DNA of 64,000 nt from Tillus elongatus (taxonomy: Eukaryota; Arthropoda; Insecta; Coleoptera; Cleridae), in contig OZ023266.1 of assembly GCA_964006375.1 (NCBI GenBank), forward strand, positions 19,538,590 to 19,602,589, in the 5' to 3' direction. The position numbers and the translations under genes were made by a program. Below, piece by piece: positions 41,555 to 53,226 of this stretch (position 1 is the first letter of the stretch; every line of letters begins with the position of its first letter). The notes under the pieces were generated by a model that was given only the letters and a program-made list of their open reading frames with translations, was not told the origin of the DNA and did not search any database.

Positions 41555-41850
41555 GTATGTAAGGCTAGATGTATTCTCACCATAATTAGAAACACAGACT
41601 GGTTTTGCACTAATTACTGCTCGTCAGAGCGCTATACTAATTACAGCATAAAATTATTGGTTGGTTGTACCGACTCTATTTATAACATTTTGTGTTATGG
41701 CGTTGCCTGGTTTCGCACCGAGATGGCGACCTGTATGTTCTACGAGGCTGGCTACATTAGCCTTATTACTTTATAGGTATGTTCTCGCTCTAATTAGAGC
41801 GAAACCGGTCTGCGTTTTTATTTATGGTGAGAATACATATAGCCTTACAT
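41555..41850. mobile_element. Palindromic MITE next to the mariner
   Basis: About 60 bases at 41555-41620 (tgtaaggctagatgtattct, caccataatta) reappear inverted at 41791-41850. A further copy of the same terminus is at 41262-41310. No coding capacity. A mariner begins at the TA that ends it. Confidence 0.7.
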
Positions 41851-42870
41851 ACGAGGGCGGGTCAATAAGTCCGTGACTCTGAATGAAACACAGGTTTTTT
41901 GACAAAAAATAATTTTATTTCTCAACATAGTCTCCTTTGAGCTCCACACAGTTCGTCCAACGTTTCTCCAATTTTTTATCCCTTCCAAAAAATAAGATTT
42001 GTCGAGGTCCTCAAAATGGGTATTTGTTTGTGAGATGATTTCATCATTGGAGTCAAATCTCTTTCTGCCAAGCCATTTCTTTAAGTTTGGAAACAATAGA
42101 TAGTCACTCTGGGCTAAATCCCGAGAATAGAGCGGATGAGGGAGCAATTCGTAGCCCAATTAATGCAATTTCACCATGGTGACTACACATGTTTGCACCC
42201 TTGCATTGCCTTGGTGGAAAATAACTTTTTTCTTAGCCAAATGCGGTCGCTTTTTCTTCAAATCGTCATTGGTCCAAAAAGTCGGTATAACATTCGTCAT
42301 TGATTGTTCTTCCCTCGTGAAGGTAATCAATGTGGATTATACTGCGCGCATCCCAAAAAACGGTTGCCATGACTTTATTGGCTGACAAACCCACCTTGAC
42401 CTTCTTCGGCGCCGGAGAAACCCACTGTTTTGACTGCTGCTTGGTCTCTGGTGTGTCGTGGTTAATCCATGTTTCGTCCACAGTTACGAAACAGCGCAAA
42501 AACTCGTCCCTATTGCGGTTGAGCAACGCCAAACACTCCTTCAAAGTTGTCACGCGATTGCGGTCGATTGTGAGCAAACACGGCACCCATCTTGCAGATA
42601 GCTTTCTCATACCCAAGTGATCATGCAAAATCGAAACCACTGAGCCATGTGATATGCCTATGGCTTCCACAATCTCCCGCACTTTCAATCTCCGATCAGC
42701 CAACACCATATTGTGAATGGTTTCGGGTGTAGCAAGCTTAGCCTTGGTTTCATTGATGGTTTTTTTCCGCAAAAAATAATGTTTGATGAGCACACAAAAT
42801 TAACTTTTTTCTATTTTCGTTATAACTCAAGATGTTATCTGCTTCAATGGCTATCTAACACAAACTAAAT

Positions 42871-43842
42871 TAGTGTTGGGCGATATATCGATCACGGTGA
42901 TTTTATACCGGTGAGCGGAAAATCACTGGAGCTACCGGTGATCGAAGTTTAACTAATGCAGTGAGTAGCGATTGTGGACTAGCGAAACGATCACTGGCAA
43001 CCGCGCAACCGGCAATGTAATAATAAATATCAGTATTAAATCTGATACAGCGCTTGAAAATAAATATTGAATGTTAGCGTTCACCGGTTTGGCGATATAC
43101 TAGCTCACAGTGCTGACTGCTCAGCCCGAGATTATTTGAAAAATTATTTGTACATACGTTCAGACTTGTTCGTTCATGCTGGATGCAGTATCGAAGCGAT
43201 ATGCCCGTGCCGTGTCATTTCTATTCATACATAGTTTAGTTTTTGTTTCATCTTTCATCTCAGCGTATACCGCGGCGTTGTGCAAAACATGTCTAAAAAA
43301 CAAAAAACCAGTGAAATTTGGAATCATTTTACACCCATTAACAGGGACAATTGCTATGCAACATGCAATATATGCAAGAAAAATTTTTCGTACAAAACAA
43401 CGAACTCAAATTTAAAAAAACATATCATCTCAAATCACCCCACGGTCTCTACGACTAAATTACAAGTTCGCAAAAAAAATGAAAATGCAGGTAGGGGCAC
43501 AAATGATTTTCCAAATTAAAAGCTAGTTGTTTTTTATTTTTATTCTTTTATAACAAATTAAACTACGCTAATTTATCTACAACAAGTTATTTATTACCAA
43601 TAGGCGTTATAGTTAATTATACAGAATAGTGAGACAAAATATTTAACACATGGATATGCTATAATAATTCTGCACAAAAATACTAGAAACACCACTAGTG
43701 AAACCAATCATAACTGCTTTCAGTTATTTCCACGCTTTCTAAAATTCCCAATCACTGCGGTGATTCAAATCACTGCTAAAAATCACAGTGATTTCTAAAT
43801 CACTTTCACCGGTTTCGAAAATCGCTGTATTTCCCAACACTA
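42871..43842 (+). mobile_element. Non-autonomous hAT element keeping a BED finger, inside the mariner
   Basis: Ends are tagtgttggg and cccaacacta. A perfect 8-bp duplication, aactaaat, flanks it (42863-42870 and 43843-43850). Length is 972 bp. Subterminal repeats such as ccggtga and tcaccgg with gtgattt are frequent on both sides. It encodes only the BED-finger protein described next. Confidence 0.9.
43289..43519 (+). CDS. BED zinc-finger protein, N-terminal part of a hAT transposase
   Basis: 76 residues from ATG 43289. The BED finger covers about 1-50: EIWNHFTPI, then CNICKKNF, then LKKHIISNHP (C-x2-C and H-x4-H, with the aromatic residues before). In hAT transposases this domain binds the element ends. 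A donor-like cag/gtaggg at 43490/43491 suggests that this was the first coding exon of a spliced transposase whose catalytic exons were lost. The frame is intact. Confidence 0.68.
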   Translation: MSKKQKTSEIWNHFTPINRDNCYATCNICKKNFSYKTTNSNLKKHIISNHPTVSTTKLQVRKKNENAGRGTNDFPN

Positions 43843-44157
43843 AACTAAATGAGGCAGCTTGTTTAAAATTTGACAAGAGATCTACTACGCCATTATTCGC
43901 CACCTATACTGTTAGGTGGTGGTTTTTTCCACAAAAAATAATGTTTGATGAGCACATGAAATTCACTTTTTTCCATTTTCGTCATAACTCAAGAGGTCGT
44001 CTGCTTTCAATGGCTATCTAACACAAACTAAATGACTCAGCTTCTTCAAAATTGGACAGGAGTCAACTGACAGATGCTTGTTGACAGGAGCAGTATTGCC
44101 CTTCCTGTGAAGTGGCGGGCAATTCAAAAAGTCACGGATTTATTGACCCGTCCTCGT

Positions 44158-44324
44158 AGATTGTCCCAGTCTTAGGGAAGAAAATGAACCAGGGCTGATA
44201 ATTTACAAAAATTGTTGGTTCCACAACGAGATGGCCACCCTGTCGTACATCTCACAATGTTATAGTCTAGTACATACAATTTTTTGAACCAAAGCTCCAG
44301 TTTGAAGCTTAGCACACCTCTAGT
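44158..44324. repeat. Segment shared with 20508-20668
   Basis: The same sequence flanks the mariner end at both places, in opposite orientation. It ends here with agcttagcacacctcta, the terminus of the hAT-like family at 53227-54205. Confidence 0.7.
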
Positions 44325-44872
44325 TTTCACTGTTAAAAGTAATGCAAATCATTTTAGGTACGGAAAAAACATGACTAGTTTGTATACAACATTTATTTTT
44401 CATATTTCGATACATTAAATTACAGTAAATAAAATCTACAGTTTCTGACATCTTAATACAACTGTTACTGATTAAAAAAATTCTATAAAAATATATTGTG
44501 CTAGACAGTACATCACATAATGGAATGGACAGAAATCAGAATGCTTGTTAGAAAATGTGAATTATTAAATACTCTTTAAATGGAACATTTACGGGTGACC
44601 AACAATTAAAATAATAAATTAGTAATGCCAACAGTGTGTTTTTTAGCTTTCTATAATTTAAATGGTATTTATTAATTAATGGAATTATGTTCTTAAATGG
44701 TAAATTATTGCAAGATTATTCCCTAAACGAAGTTACATTATAAATCCCCAAATATTGAAGGTTATTTGAGTTTTAAAGTTTATTTTATCTGCACAAAATG
44801 CCCGAAGGTATGGAACAAGTCATAAATAAGTACACTTAGAGAACCCAAATCACCAAAACACATTTTAAAAGA

Positions 44873-44913
44873 GCTGACGATCGTTTCACTAACCAAGTTA
44901 GCGTCATCAGAGG
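44873..44913 (-). ncRNA. Hammerhead-ribozyme-like motif, left arm of palindrome
   Basis: Minus strand: CCT, CTGATGA (44910-44904), one unpaired C, stem II GCTAAC-TTG-GTTAGT, GAAA (44887-44884), palindrome ACGATCGT, triplet GTC, then AGC. Stem I has two of three pairs. Core bases are all consensus. Confidence 0.72.
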
Positions 44914-44943
44914 ATGAAAAATTCAGAATTCAGAGTTTTTCAT

Positions 44944-44984
44944 CCTCTGATGACGTTAACTTGGTTAGTGAAACGATCGTCAGG
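44944..44984 (+). ncRNA. Hammerhead-ribozyme-like motif, right arm of palindrome
   Basis: Plus strand: CCT, CTGATGA (44947-44953), one unpaired C, stem II GTTAAC-TTG-GTTAGT, GAAA (44970-44973), ACGATCGT, triplet GTC, AGG. Stem I is fully paired. Stem II has two G-U pairs. Core bases are all consensus. Confidence 0.74.
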
Positions 44985-45040
44985 TCTTTTAAAATGTGGC
45001 GTGATTTGGGTTCTCCAAGTGTACTTATCAGTGCTCATCA

Positions 45041-45758
45041 CACGTTCCAATCTTCACTTAGTGAAGTTATATATAAAAATACAAATGTAAGATATTAAGA
45101 TGCAAATATACAAAGTCAAAAGTGGATTGGTGTCAACTAAAGCCATGCTGGTGATCACTTAAAATGTTTAATAACACTTTATTTCCCATTAAGATGGCAT
45201 GCGAGCTACATTGTATTTGTCTAGGCTATAAAGAATGGGTAATAAAATAAAAAACACGAAACTTTGCGATTAAAAACATTAATATCACCTATCTGTTTTA
45301 AGTTGTTGCAAAGATGATTAAATATGTCCAATCTAATGCAGTGTGGAGAGTCCTTAACCATCTTAATCCCGGAATAAGGTACATGAAAGTAACAAGCCTC
45401 CCTAGTATTACAAGAATGAAAGTCACTATTTGATAAAACTTCATACTATTCTTAAAAACATACACACAATTCGAAAATGTATAAAGATATCACAGTCAAA
45501 ATATTGTGTCTAGTAAAGTAAACCCGGCAAGGCGACATTTTTGTTACATTAAAGACAGTACATATTATTTGCTTTTGTGCAATAAAGACATCATTTATTT
45601 ATTGAATACATGCCCAACGGGATAATTCCATTAATAGGGCACCAAACAAAAAGAACAATATGTAACAATATGAACGAAAAATACTTCTAAAACAAAACTA
45701 AAATACTTTGCAAAACATCGCAAGGCAGAAATTCCACAAAACAGTACACATAATGGCC
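45041..45758. other. AT-rich sequence, no gene seen
   Basis: No coding region found. The part next to 45759 is probably the 3' UTR of the LINE on the minus strand. Confidence 0.4.
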
Positions 45759-47125
45759 TTAATAACTGAGAAAGTAAGATATAGCCACCCTACGTATAAC
45801 TGCAGCTTTATCCGAATAGTAGTCACACAAGTTTGCAATATCATTAAAGTCAGAGCTCATTGTGTACACAGGTGATTTCATATACGAGTTAGTCCTTGGT
45901 ATTGGATGCTTAAACACTGTCATCGCTCTAGATGCAGCCCATGGAACTGAGAAATTTAATTGCATCAATAAGTCTGGACAATCAACTTTACCATGAAACA
46001 GGTTATGCAGAAACATCACAGATGCAACTTTTCTACGCGAATACAAACTGGGTATGCCAGTTTGCATCAGCAATTGGCCATGATCGCATCCCCTCTGTGG
46101 GTAGGTACCAAATGCCCTATATAAAAGGTGTTTTAAAAACTTACGCTGAACATCTTCCAGAGCACCAATATGAACACTATAAGAGGGATCAAAAACCAAG
46201 CTTCAATATTCAAGCCTCGATCGAATATAGGCAAAATAGAGAATTTTCAAGCTATCCAAATTGGAAAATGATCTTCCATTCCCATAATGAAACCCATCAA
46301 GTTCAAACAGGATGCTGTGATTGTTTGAATATGTCCAGTGAAACTTAAATGTTCATCACATAAAATTCCAAGATCCTTGTGCATTTCAGTCCTGGCCAAT
46401 GGTACACTACCCACTATGTAGGGAAAAGCTATACGGCTGGTTTTTCTAGTGTATGTCATCATTTTGCACTTCGAGACATTTAATTCAAGTCTGTTCTCAA
46501 CACACCAATATTGTGAACACTGGAGTATAATTTGAGATCATCAGCAAATAATAGATGCTTACCAAAAATTACAGAGCTTATGTCGTTGATAAATAACAAA
46601 AAGAGGAGCGGGCCAAGATTGGAACCTTGTGGAACGGCGAGCCAGCAGTGAAGGATTTAGATTTAAATCCATTATAAAAAACATATTGCACACGGTTAGT
46701 CAAGTAGGATCGAAAGAATTCTATCAGCCGTCCATCAAGGCCTGCCAAATGCAGCTTGTACAAAAGTATTGAGTGGTCAACACGATCGAACGCTTTGGAG
46801 AAGTCTGTATAAATGACAACCACCTGACCCCGTCGATCCAAAGCTTCACTTACATACTGTGTGAACAGGGATAAATTCGTCAGTGTTGAGCGCCCCTCCA
46901 TAAACCCATGCTGGTATTGTGACAAGCGACACTTCACGGCAGGATAGATACAACCATACAGAACTGCCTCAAAAATTTTAGCAAAATTACATAGGATAGC
47001 TATAGGCCTGTAGTTGCTGACCCTCGAACGGTCCCCAGACTTAAAAACAGGACATATCCGAGCAACCTTCCAAACCTCAGGGAAGCAATGTGTGCGCAGC
47101 GAAAAAAAATCATGCAGGTAGAGTT
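45759..47125 (-). mobile_element. CR1/Jockey-like LINE, copy 2 (3' half)
   Basis: Minus strand. RT blocks begin near 47125 with FPEVWKVARICPVFKSGDRS and NYRPIAIL, then QHGFMEGRST, YTDFSKAFDRVDHS (motif A) and, across frameshifts, motif C near 46540. The C-terminal part (46462-45759) has KDLGILCDEHLSFTGHI and LCDYYSDKAA. It is the same family as 950-4300 and extends further 3'. It is 5' truncated and broken. Confidence 0.82.
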
Positions 47126-47519
47126 TCACTACATACATATACCCTACCTCAGTTGGGAATCAATATAACTATAGTATAAAGAGAACTGCTTTTAAGTCAA
47201 AACATTTCTTATATTGGTAAACAAATTAGGGATGCATGCCTTGAAATGAAAATGGTATAATGCAACTTTCAACTAACATGTTCGTCAAAATGTGAACCAA
47301 GGAACTTGCAAATATGAACACGATTCAGATCCATGATGTCAATATTTTAATACATGTTATATTATTTTATTTAATGTATATCAATTCTCATTAACTTTGC
47401 CTTAGATGAGTTAAATAAATCAGACCATCTTTTCAAGTCATTTAAAACTTGATGGCACCTGTTACGTAAAATTATCCTCCCTAGAGGCTACCGAATGGAA
47501 TATATCCCTGGCTGGAGTA

Positions 47520-48505
47520 ATATAAGCAAAACCCTATAGCAAGAGTTTCTTGAGAGTGGTGACCAGGAAGTGGCGGACGAGCTCCTATATAGTCTGGACG
47601 CTGCACACAGACTAAAGTGGTCCGAAACAGTTGAGGCTACAGACTTCAAACAATCCAGCAGGAAGGCATGGTCCCTCCTACGTAAACTGGGGAGTGGTAG
47701 TGAGCCGATCCGTGACAACCCTGCCGTAACGCCAAATGCTGTTGCCTCACATATTGTCTCTACCTCTAGGGCTCTCAGAGACCGAGAACACACTACCCAA
47801 GTTAAGAGGGAGTTCAAGCGCCTGAAACCCGTCACTGATTCACAGTCAGAATACTCTCGGCCCTTCACCCATGAGGACATTATAAAGGCACTGGAGGATG
47901 TTAAGCCGGGTAAGGCTCCGGGATTCGATGGCACACACCCTGAGTTTCTAATAAATCTAGGAAAAAAACGCCCGTGACTGGTTGACTAGGCTGCTCCCCA
48001 ATAACATTCTAAATACAGGAATTATCCCTCGCTTATTGAAACAAACAAAGATAGTAGCAATTCTAAAGCAGAGAAAGCCAAATGACAGGCCAGAGAGCTA
48101 TCGTCCCATCGTGCTCCTAAGTGCTAGTTACAAACTATTAGAAGCAGTTTTGTACAATAGAATTAGCCCAAATATCTTAGAAAGCATACCAGTTGAGCAG
48201 GCTGGCGCGAAGCTGCACGGACCAGGTCTTGTCACTTACAACCCATATAGAGGCCGCGTACCAGATGCAGCTAAAATCATCTGTCACATGCATAGACCTA
48301 AATGCGGCATATGACACTGTTTGGAAACAAGGACTGCTCTACAAACTCCTTCGTCAAATACTCTGCAGAACAACTGTGGGATTGATCGATAACATGCTGA
48401 GCAATAGGTTGTTTCGTGTCGTCATGGGATATGCTCTGAGCGATTGGAAGAAACTTAATAACGATCTGCCTCAGGGCTTGGTTCTGGCTCCATCACATCT
48501 CTAAA
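47520..48505 (+). mobile_element. Jockey-like LINE fragment (RT region)
   Basis: Broken frames with LEDVKPGKAPGFDG, KQRKPNDRPESYRPIVLLS, CIDLNAAYDTVWKQGLLYKL (motif A) and LPQGLVLAP (motif B). It ends abruptly at about 48502, where the 3' end of the opposite-strand LINE begins. Confidence 0.78.
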
Positions 48506-50700
48506 ATCTCATCAACAGAATAAAATGCGTGTTCCAGCAGCAGATCTCTAATTCCCTTCCTGAAGCAGTTTTTGTCCAGTGACTTCAGGTGACTAGGTAC
48601 CTTATTGTACAGTTTAACACAGTGATAGTTTGTTCCAGTTTGTGTTCTTTTAAGTCGGTGAAACGGCACTAATAAATCATCTTTTTTTCTTGTAAGGTAA
48701 GAATGCAATTCTTGTCCAGTGGGAAACTTTTCTTTATTTGTATGTGCGTAAGTAACACAACTCATGATGTATTCGGATGGTATGGTGAGTATACTCATTG
48801 TCTTGTACACAGACCTTCAGCTATCTCGACGCCCTATACCTGCAAGTATCCTGACAGCTTTCTTCTGGAGGATAAATATTCTAATCATTTCAGGGGACGA
48901 ACCCCAAACCGCGATACCATATGCTGCTACGCAGTGAAAATTTCCAAAATAAGCAGTTGTTGCTGTCACACAGTCTGTTTCTGTCATCAATCGCCTGAGC
49001 AAATATATGATCCGTGATAGTCTTGTTGATAACTGGTTGATGTGTTGGCTCCAGCAAAGATTTTCTTGGTAAGTGACTCCCAGAAATTTCACACTTACAA
49101 GGAGTATCAGGTCTAGCAGAAAAGGTAAGTACGTTTGTCTTTGTAACATTTAGCTGCAGTTGATTGTAGTCGAACCAGACTTCAGCTTCTTTTATTGAAC
49201 AGTTTGTTGCAGCATTCATATATGGTCTCTCATGTATATTTAAGAGAGCCGTATCATCCGCAAACAAGTATACCTGTGTACACGCAACATTGAGTGGCAA
49301 ATCGTTAATATACACAAGAAAAAGGAGTGGCCCAAGAACTGACCCTTGTGGCACACCACATGTTGTTTATTGCCAGTCTGATTCCTCTCTGTTCCATTTC
49401 ACCCTCTGTTTCCTGTTTTATAGGTATGAAGTGATCAACTGGTGGGGAATTCCACTTACACCATAACTGTAAAACTTTTCCAACAATATTCTATGAGAAA
49501 CGCTATCAAAAGCCTTCGAAAGGTAACAGAAACACACCTGAGCAACCTTTTGGTCATCTAAAGCTTGTGTGATGCTGCCTACGAGTACTATCATTGCTGA
49601 CTGTGTATTTCGATCCTTCCTAAATCCATGCTGACAATCTAGAAAGAGTTTGTTTCTCTTAAAGTACTGCATCAGCCGATCCCTGATCAGTGTTTCTATT
49701 ATCTTGGAAAGAACAGGTAAAATGGATATAGGTCTGTAGTTGTCCAATACATATTCATCACCTCCTTTAAATAAACTTATCACAATAGCCAACTTCAGAG
49801 CATCGGGGAAAACTCCCGATTCAAAACATCTGTTTATGACTGCAACTAAGGGCTCAACAATACAATGTATTATCTTCTTTAAAAACATGACACTCATTCC
49901 ATTACAATCCCTACTAGTGTTCGTTTTCAGATTGTATGTAATGTTTAGGACTTCCTCTACTGTTGTTTCCTCTAAATAAAATGAATATGACACTTTCAGT
50001 GATTTCTGAGGTTCTTTGATTGAATCGTTTGTATGGCCACGTTAACAAAATGTTTGTTTAATTCTGTGGCATAATTTACTCACATCAGGATGCCAGCTGT
50101 TATTTCTTTCATTTTTGATTACTTTCCAAGCAGCTTTTTGTTTATTTTCAGCTTGTTGGATAAAGTTGATATTGAACTGCCTCTTTGTCTCTAAAACAGC
50201 TCTCATATAATCCTCTCTGTAGGTGTTGTATGCTTTGACTGCAGTCTCACTTTTAAGTACTTTAGAAACAGTGAATAATGCATCCAATATATTTTTCATT
50301 CTTATTAATTCATCAGTAATCTAAGTCTTTTTGTGGTTATTGATGATTTTTCTCTGAACAACATGGCAGGTTGTGTCGAATGAAGATAAGAATTCCTCAT
50401 AAATATAGTTGAAGGACTCCCCAGCAGTCCGACAGTGTAGAATCTGATCCCACCTGATAATACCCATAATTATTTTGAACTCATGTATATTTATATCATT
50501 TATTAATCTAGCCTCATACACACCAAATCTACGCCCCTCACAGAGTGAGTCAGAGGAATGCTGAATGAGAATCTCTGACTGTAGTGATTGGACATATGTG
50601 TGTGTAGAGTCTCTGTTCTATAGTGACATCTAGGAACATTTGTGAACACATTGTTAACACAAGTGACAGTGCTACCTTGGACTCTAGTTGGTTCATTCAT
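48493..50700 (-). mobile_element. Jockey-superfamily LINE, 5' truncated and broken
   Basis: Minus strand, reading down from 50700: endonuclease tail (TCVNNVFTN, MSNHYSQRF), linker, RT with SRDCNGMSV, DNYRPISILPVLSKIIE, QHGFRKDRNTQSA, CYLSKAFDSVSH (motif A; the family Asp is Tyr here), MPQGSVLGPLLFLVYINDLP (motif B) and FADDTALL (motif C). The C-terminal KFLGVTYQENLCWSQHI and a final Lys-rich part end near 48493. Several stops and frameshifts; inactive. Confidence 0.85.
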
Positions 50701-50742
50701 TGTAGCGTAGAGACCATATATAGCTACTAAGTTAATTAACTT

Positions 50743-50745
<3 letters not shown>

Positions 50746-50831
<86 letters not shown>
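50746..50831. repeat. (TA)n microsatellite, 86 bp
   Basis: Pure TA dinucleotides just upstream of the LINE start on the other strand. Confidence 0.97.
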
Positions 50832-50832
<1 letters not shown>

Positions 50833-51938
50833 TATAATAATAATGTTTGATTATTGTTGGGTTTTATTAGCCCTTATGATTTTAATGAATGTAATTTTGC
50901 TTAGTTTTAATCGCCCCACTGTTTGGGTGCTAATTATTTTAATATAGTAATTTGTAATTTAATATACTAATTTATTGTAAATGATTTTTTTTTATATTGG
51001 GTGCTAATTAAATTGATAACCTTTTAATTGTTTATATTGTATTGATATTGTTTAAATCTGCCCAGCTACTGACTCCATACAACTAGGGTATGTAGTGAAT
51101 TCATTTTCTTTCCCATAATTTTACCAAATATATTTTAAAACTTCCTCGAATAATAACACTGCTTTCAATTCTATGTATGTTAATTTAATTCTTTTAAAAT
51201 TATATGGATAAATTTTTAACAAATATGACAAAAAACATAACACCCCTACTTATTCAATAAATTACAAAAGTTGCTCGAGCTCTTTTATTTATATTTTATT
51301 TTTGATCAAAGGAAAATTTGTTTGTGCTTTTTCGAAAATGATGAATTTAAAATTTGAACGAATTTCTTATTTACAATATTATCTTCTAAATTAAAGGTTA
51401 ATGTACATTATTGGTACCAATTCTCATTCACATATTCTGTGTTTGAATTTATAATTTCGATTTACTCTTTAAAGAAATGAAATGAAATGACAGGCCTGTC
51501 TAGGTAATGCAGAATTATGTACCTTCAAAACTTCTAAATCCCTTGCTTGACAACCGCTATTCGCCTGGTTGAAATTGCTGGTTGCTATGCAGCCATCTTT
51601 TAAGCTTCTGATTTGAAAATTCGACGTCCTTTGGCGTCGACAATTATTTGGATATTTTATATTCTTCTTGTAGCACTGATTTTTAAACTACCTTTTTATT
51701 TAAAAAGGTACACTATGTATTACTTTATACTTTCCACGCATTTAAAACTATTCTTTGCCAATGAAAATACTTATTTTCATACAATTTCTTAGCTAAACTG
51801 CTCTAGCATCCTCTTCTTACGACGACCCAATTTAAAGTGAGCGACTCAATTATTCTTCCTGTCATTTTAGATTATTGAAACCAAAGCCAACTATTTATAT
51901 TTATTATCTGTCATTTTTCTTGATCATAGACATGTTGG

Positions 51939-51992
<54 letters not shown>

Positions 51993-53226
51993 CTAATTTT
52001 CAAACTTTAAATAGGGGCGTTTGGATATTATAAACATTTTTAACAGGTTAGGATAAACTTTAAACTTTCTATAAATACATATAATCAACAAAACACTTTT
52101 CAAATTTCTTGTAACAAATTGTATTAATTATTACTTAAACCAATTTCCACCTCTTTGTTTATCAGTTTGTTTTGATTTCACGCTACATTTCACTAATTGT
52201 TAAATGTCTCATTGTAGCTTAATCCAAAGTCTTTTAAATTTCATTAAATTGGAATGTTTATCTGTTTCAGTACATTTTCAGTGTGTTTATGGTTAATCTA
52301 CGAATTATCTGCTCTGTTTATTACTTGAGGATTACCTTTTTGAATTTATATCTTATTTCATTTATTAATTTTAGAATTTTGTAATTTTAGATTGACATGC
52401 TGTTAATATGCAGATCCTTATTTGGACATGCCTCTTTGACAAATGATGCAAAACTGTACTACAGTTTGGCTTCCTTGGATATTTGAAAACATCTACACCT
52501 TAAGTAAGTATTTTATAAGTAGCTAATAAATTTAGTTTGATATTGCTAAATATCAATACAACACATACACATACATATACATTTAATTATGTTCGTATTA
52601 TTCGTGTTTTTCCATGATTCATGTTGCTGATACCCTCCTAAACTCAGAGAATAGAGAGTATACTGTACTTTTAAGTTGTTTAGTGCATGATGGCATGTGC
52701 TTTTTATTTATCACTTTTATTCTTTTTTGATATATTATATTTTCATGTGCATGTGCATTGAATAATTTAAAAAAAATTAAAAGTGAATATGACTCACACA
52801 ATCTTCAAGCACTGAGTTAGATCTTCTATTTTTTTACCTGATTGTTGAGCTCAAGATTACAAATAAAAACAGAGTTAGAAGAGGTAATATCAAATCTGGC
52901 AGTTCAGGTCTATTAAATATGGAGCACAATAATTGAAATTTAATAATCAAAATGAGCATTATATTATTTGCCTAAAATAGGAACTGGCTAATTCAATGGA
53001 AATAATCAACTTAAATTTCACAATTTCTAAAAAATGATCATATAATACAGTAGCGACACTGTGGCAATCAACAAAGTGACAGCTGGAACAGAGGATAACA
53101 TATATTTTCGAGTGTTACTTGACAAATGGCAATTTACGCCACGCATGAGAACATCACTCTAGTGTCAAATTTGTATCATAGGCAAAAAAAAAGGATCTCA
53201 GCATTTATAATAATAATAATAATAAT
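50832..53226. other. AT-rich gene-free region
   Basis: No convincing coding region. A second TA array lies at 51940-51991 and an AAT run at about 53207-53226. Open frames here are short and AT-driven. Confidence 0.5.
51940..51991. repeat. (TA)n microsatellite, 52 bp
   Basis: Pure TA dinucleotides. Confidence 0.96.

Larger units (their letters stand above)
41852..44156 (-). mobile_element. mariner element, inactive, carrying a nested hAT element
   Basis: Ends are cgagggcgggtcaataa and, inverted, ttgacccgtcctcg, each next to a TA. The minus strand encodes a transposase (about 42790-41860) with ADRRLKVREI, GISHGSV, FVTVDETWI (first Asp) and FWDARSIIHIDYL (second Asp). The third catalytic site reads HQGNAR, Gly (42208-42210) where the family has Asp. 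About 45 residues between the two helix-turn-helix parts are missing, and a stop follows FLDQ. A second copy of the 5' end (43890-44156) shows a partial duplication. Confidence 0.88.
44826..45040. repeat. Palindrome of two hammerhead-bearing arms
   Basis: Left arm 44826-44926 and right arm 44936-45036 are inverted copies (aagtacactta.agaaccc to catcctctga), with an A/T-rich centre around agaattc. The outer text tccaagtgtactta also lies outside the hammerheads in the Penelope-like element at 26.7-29.1 kb, so this derives from a related terminal repeat. Confidence 0.85.

Noticed and set aside
43788..44021. 77-codon open frame at the hAT/mariner junction
   Set aside because: It crosses an exact transposon boundary, so it is accidental.
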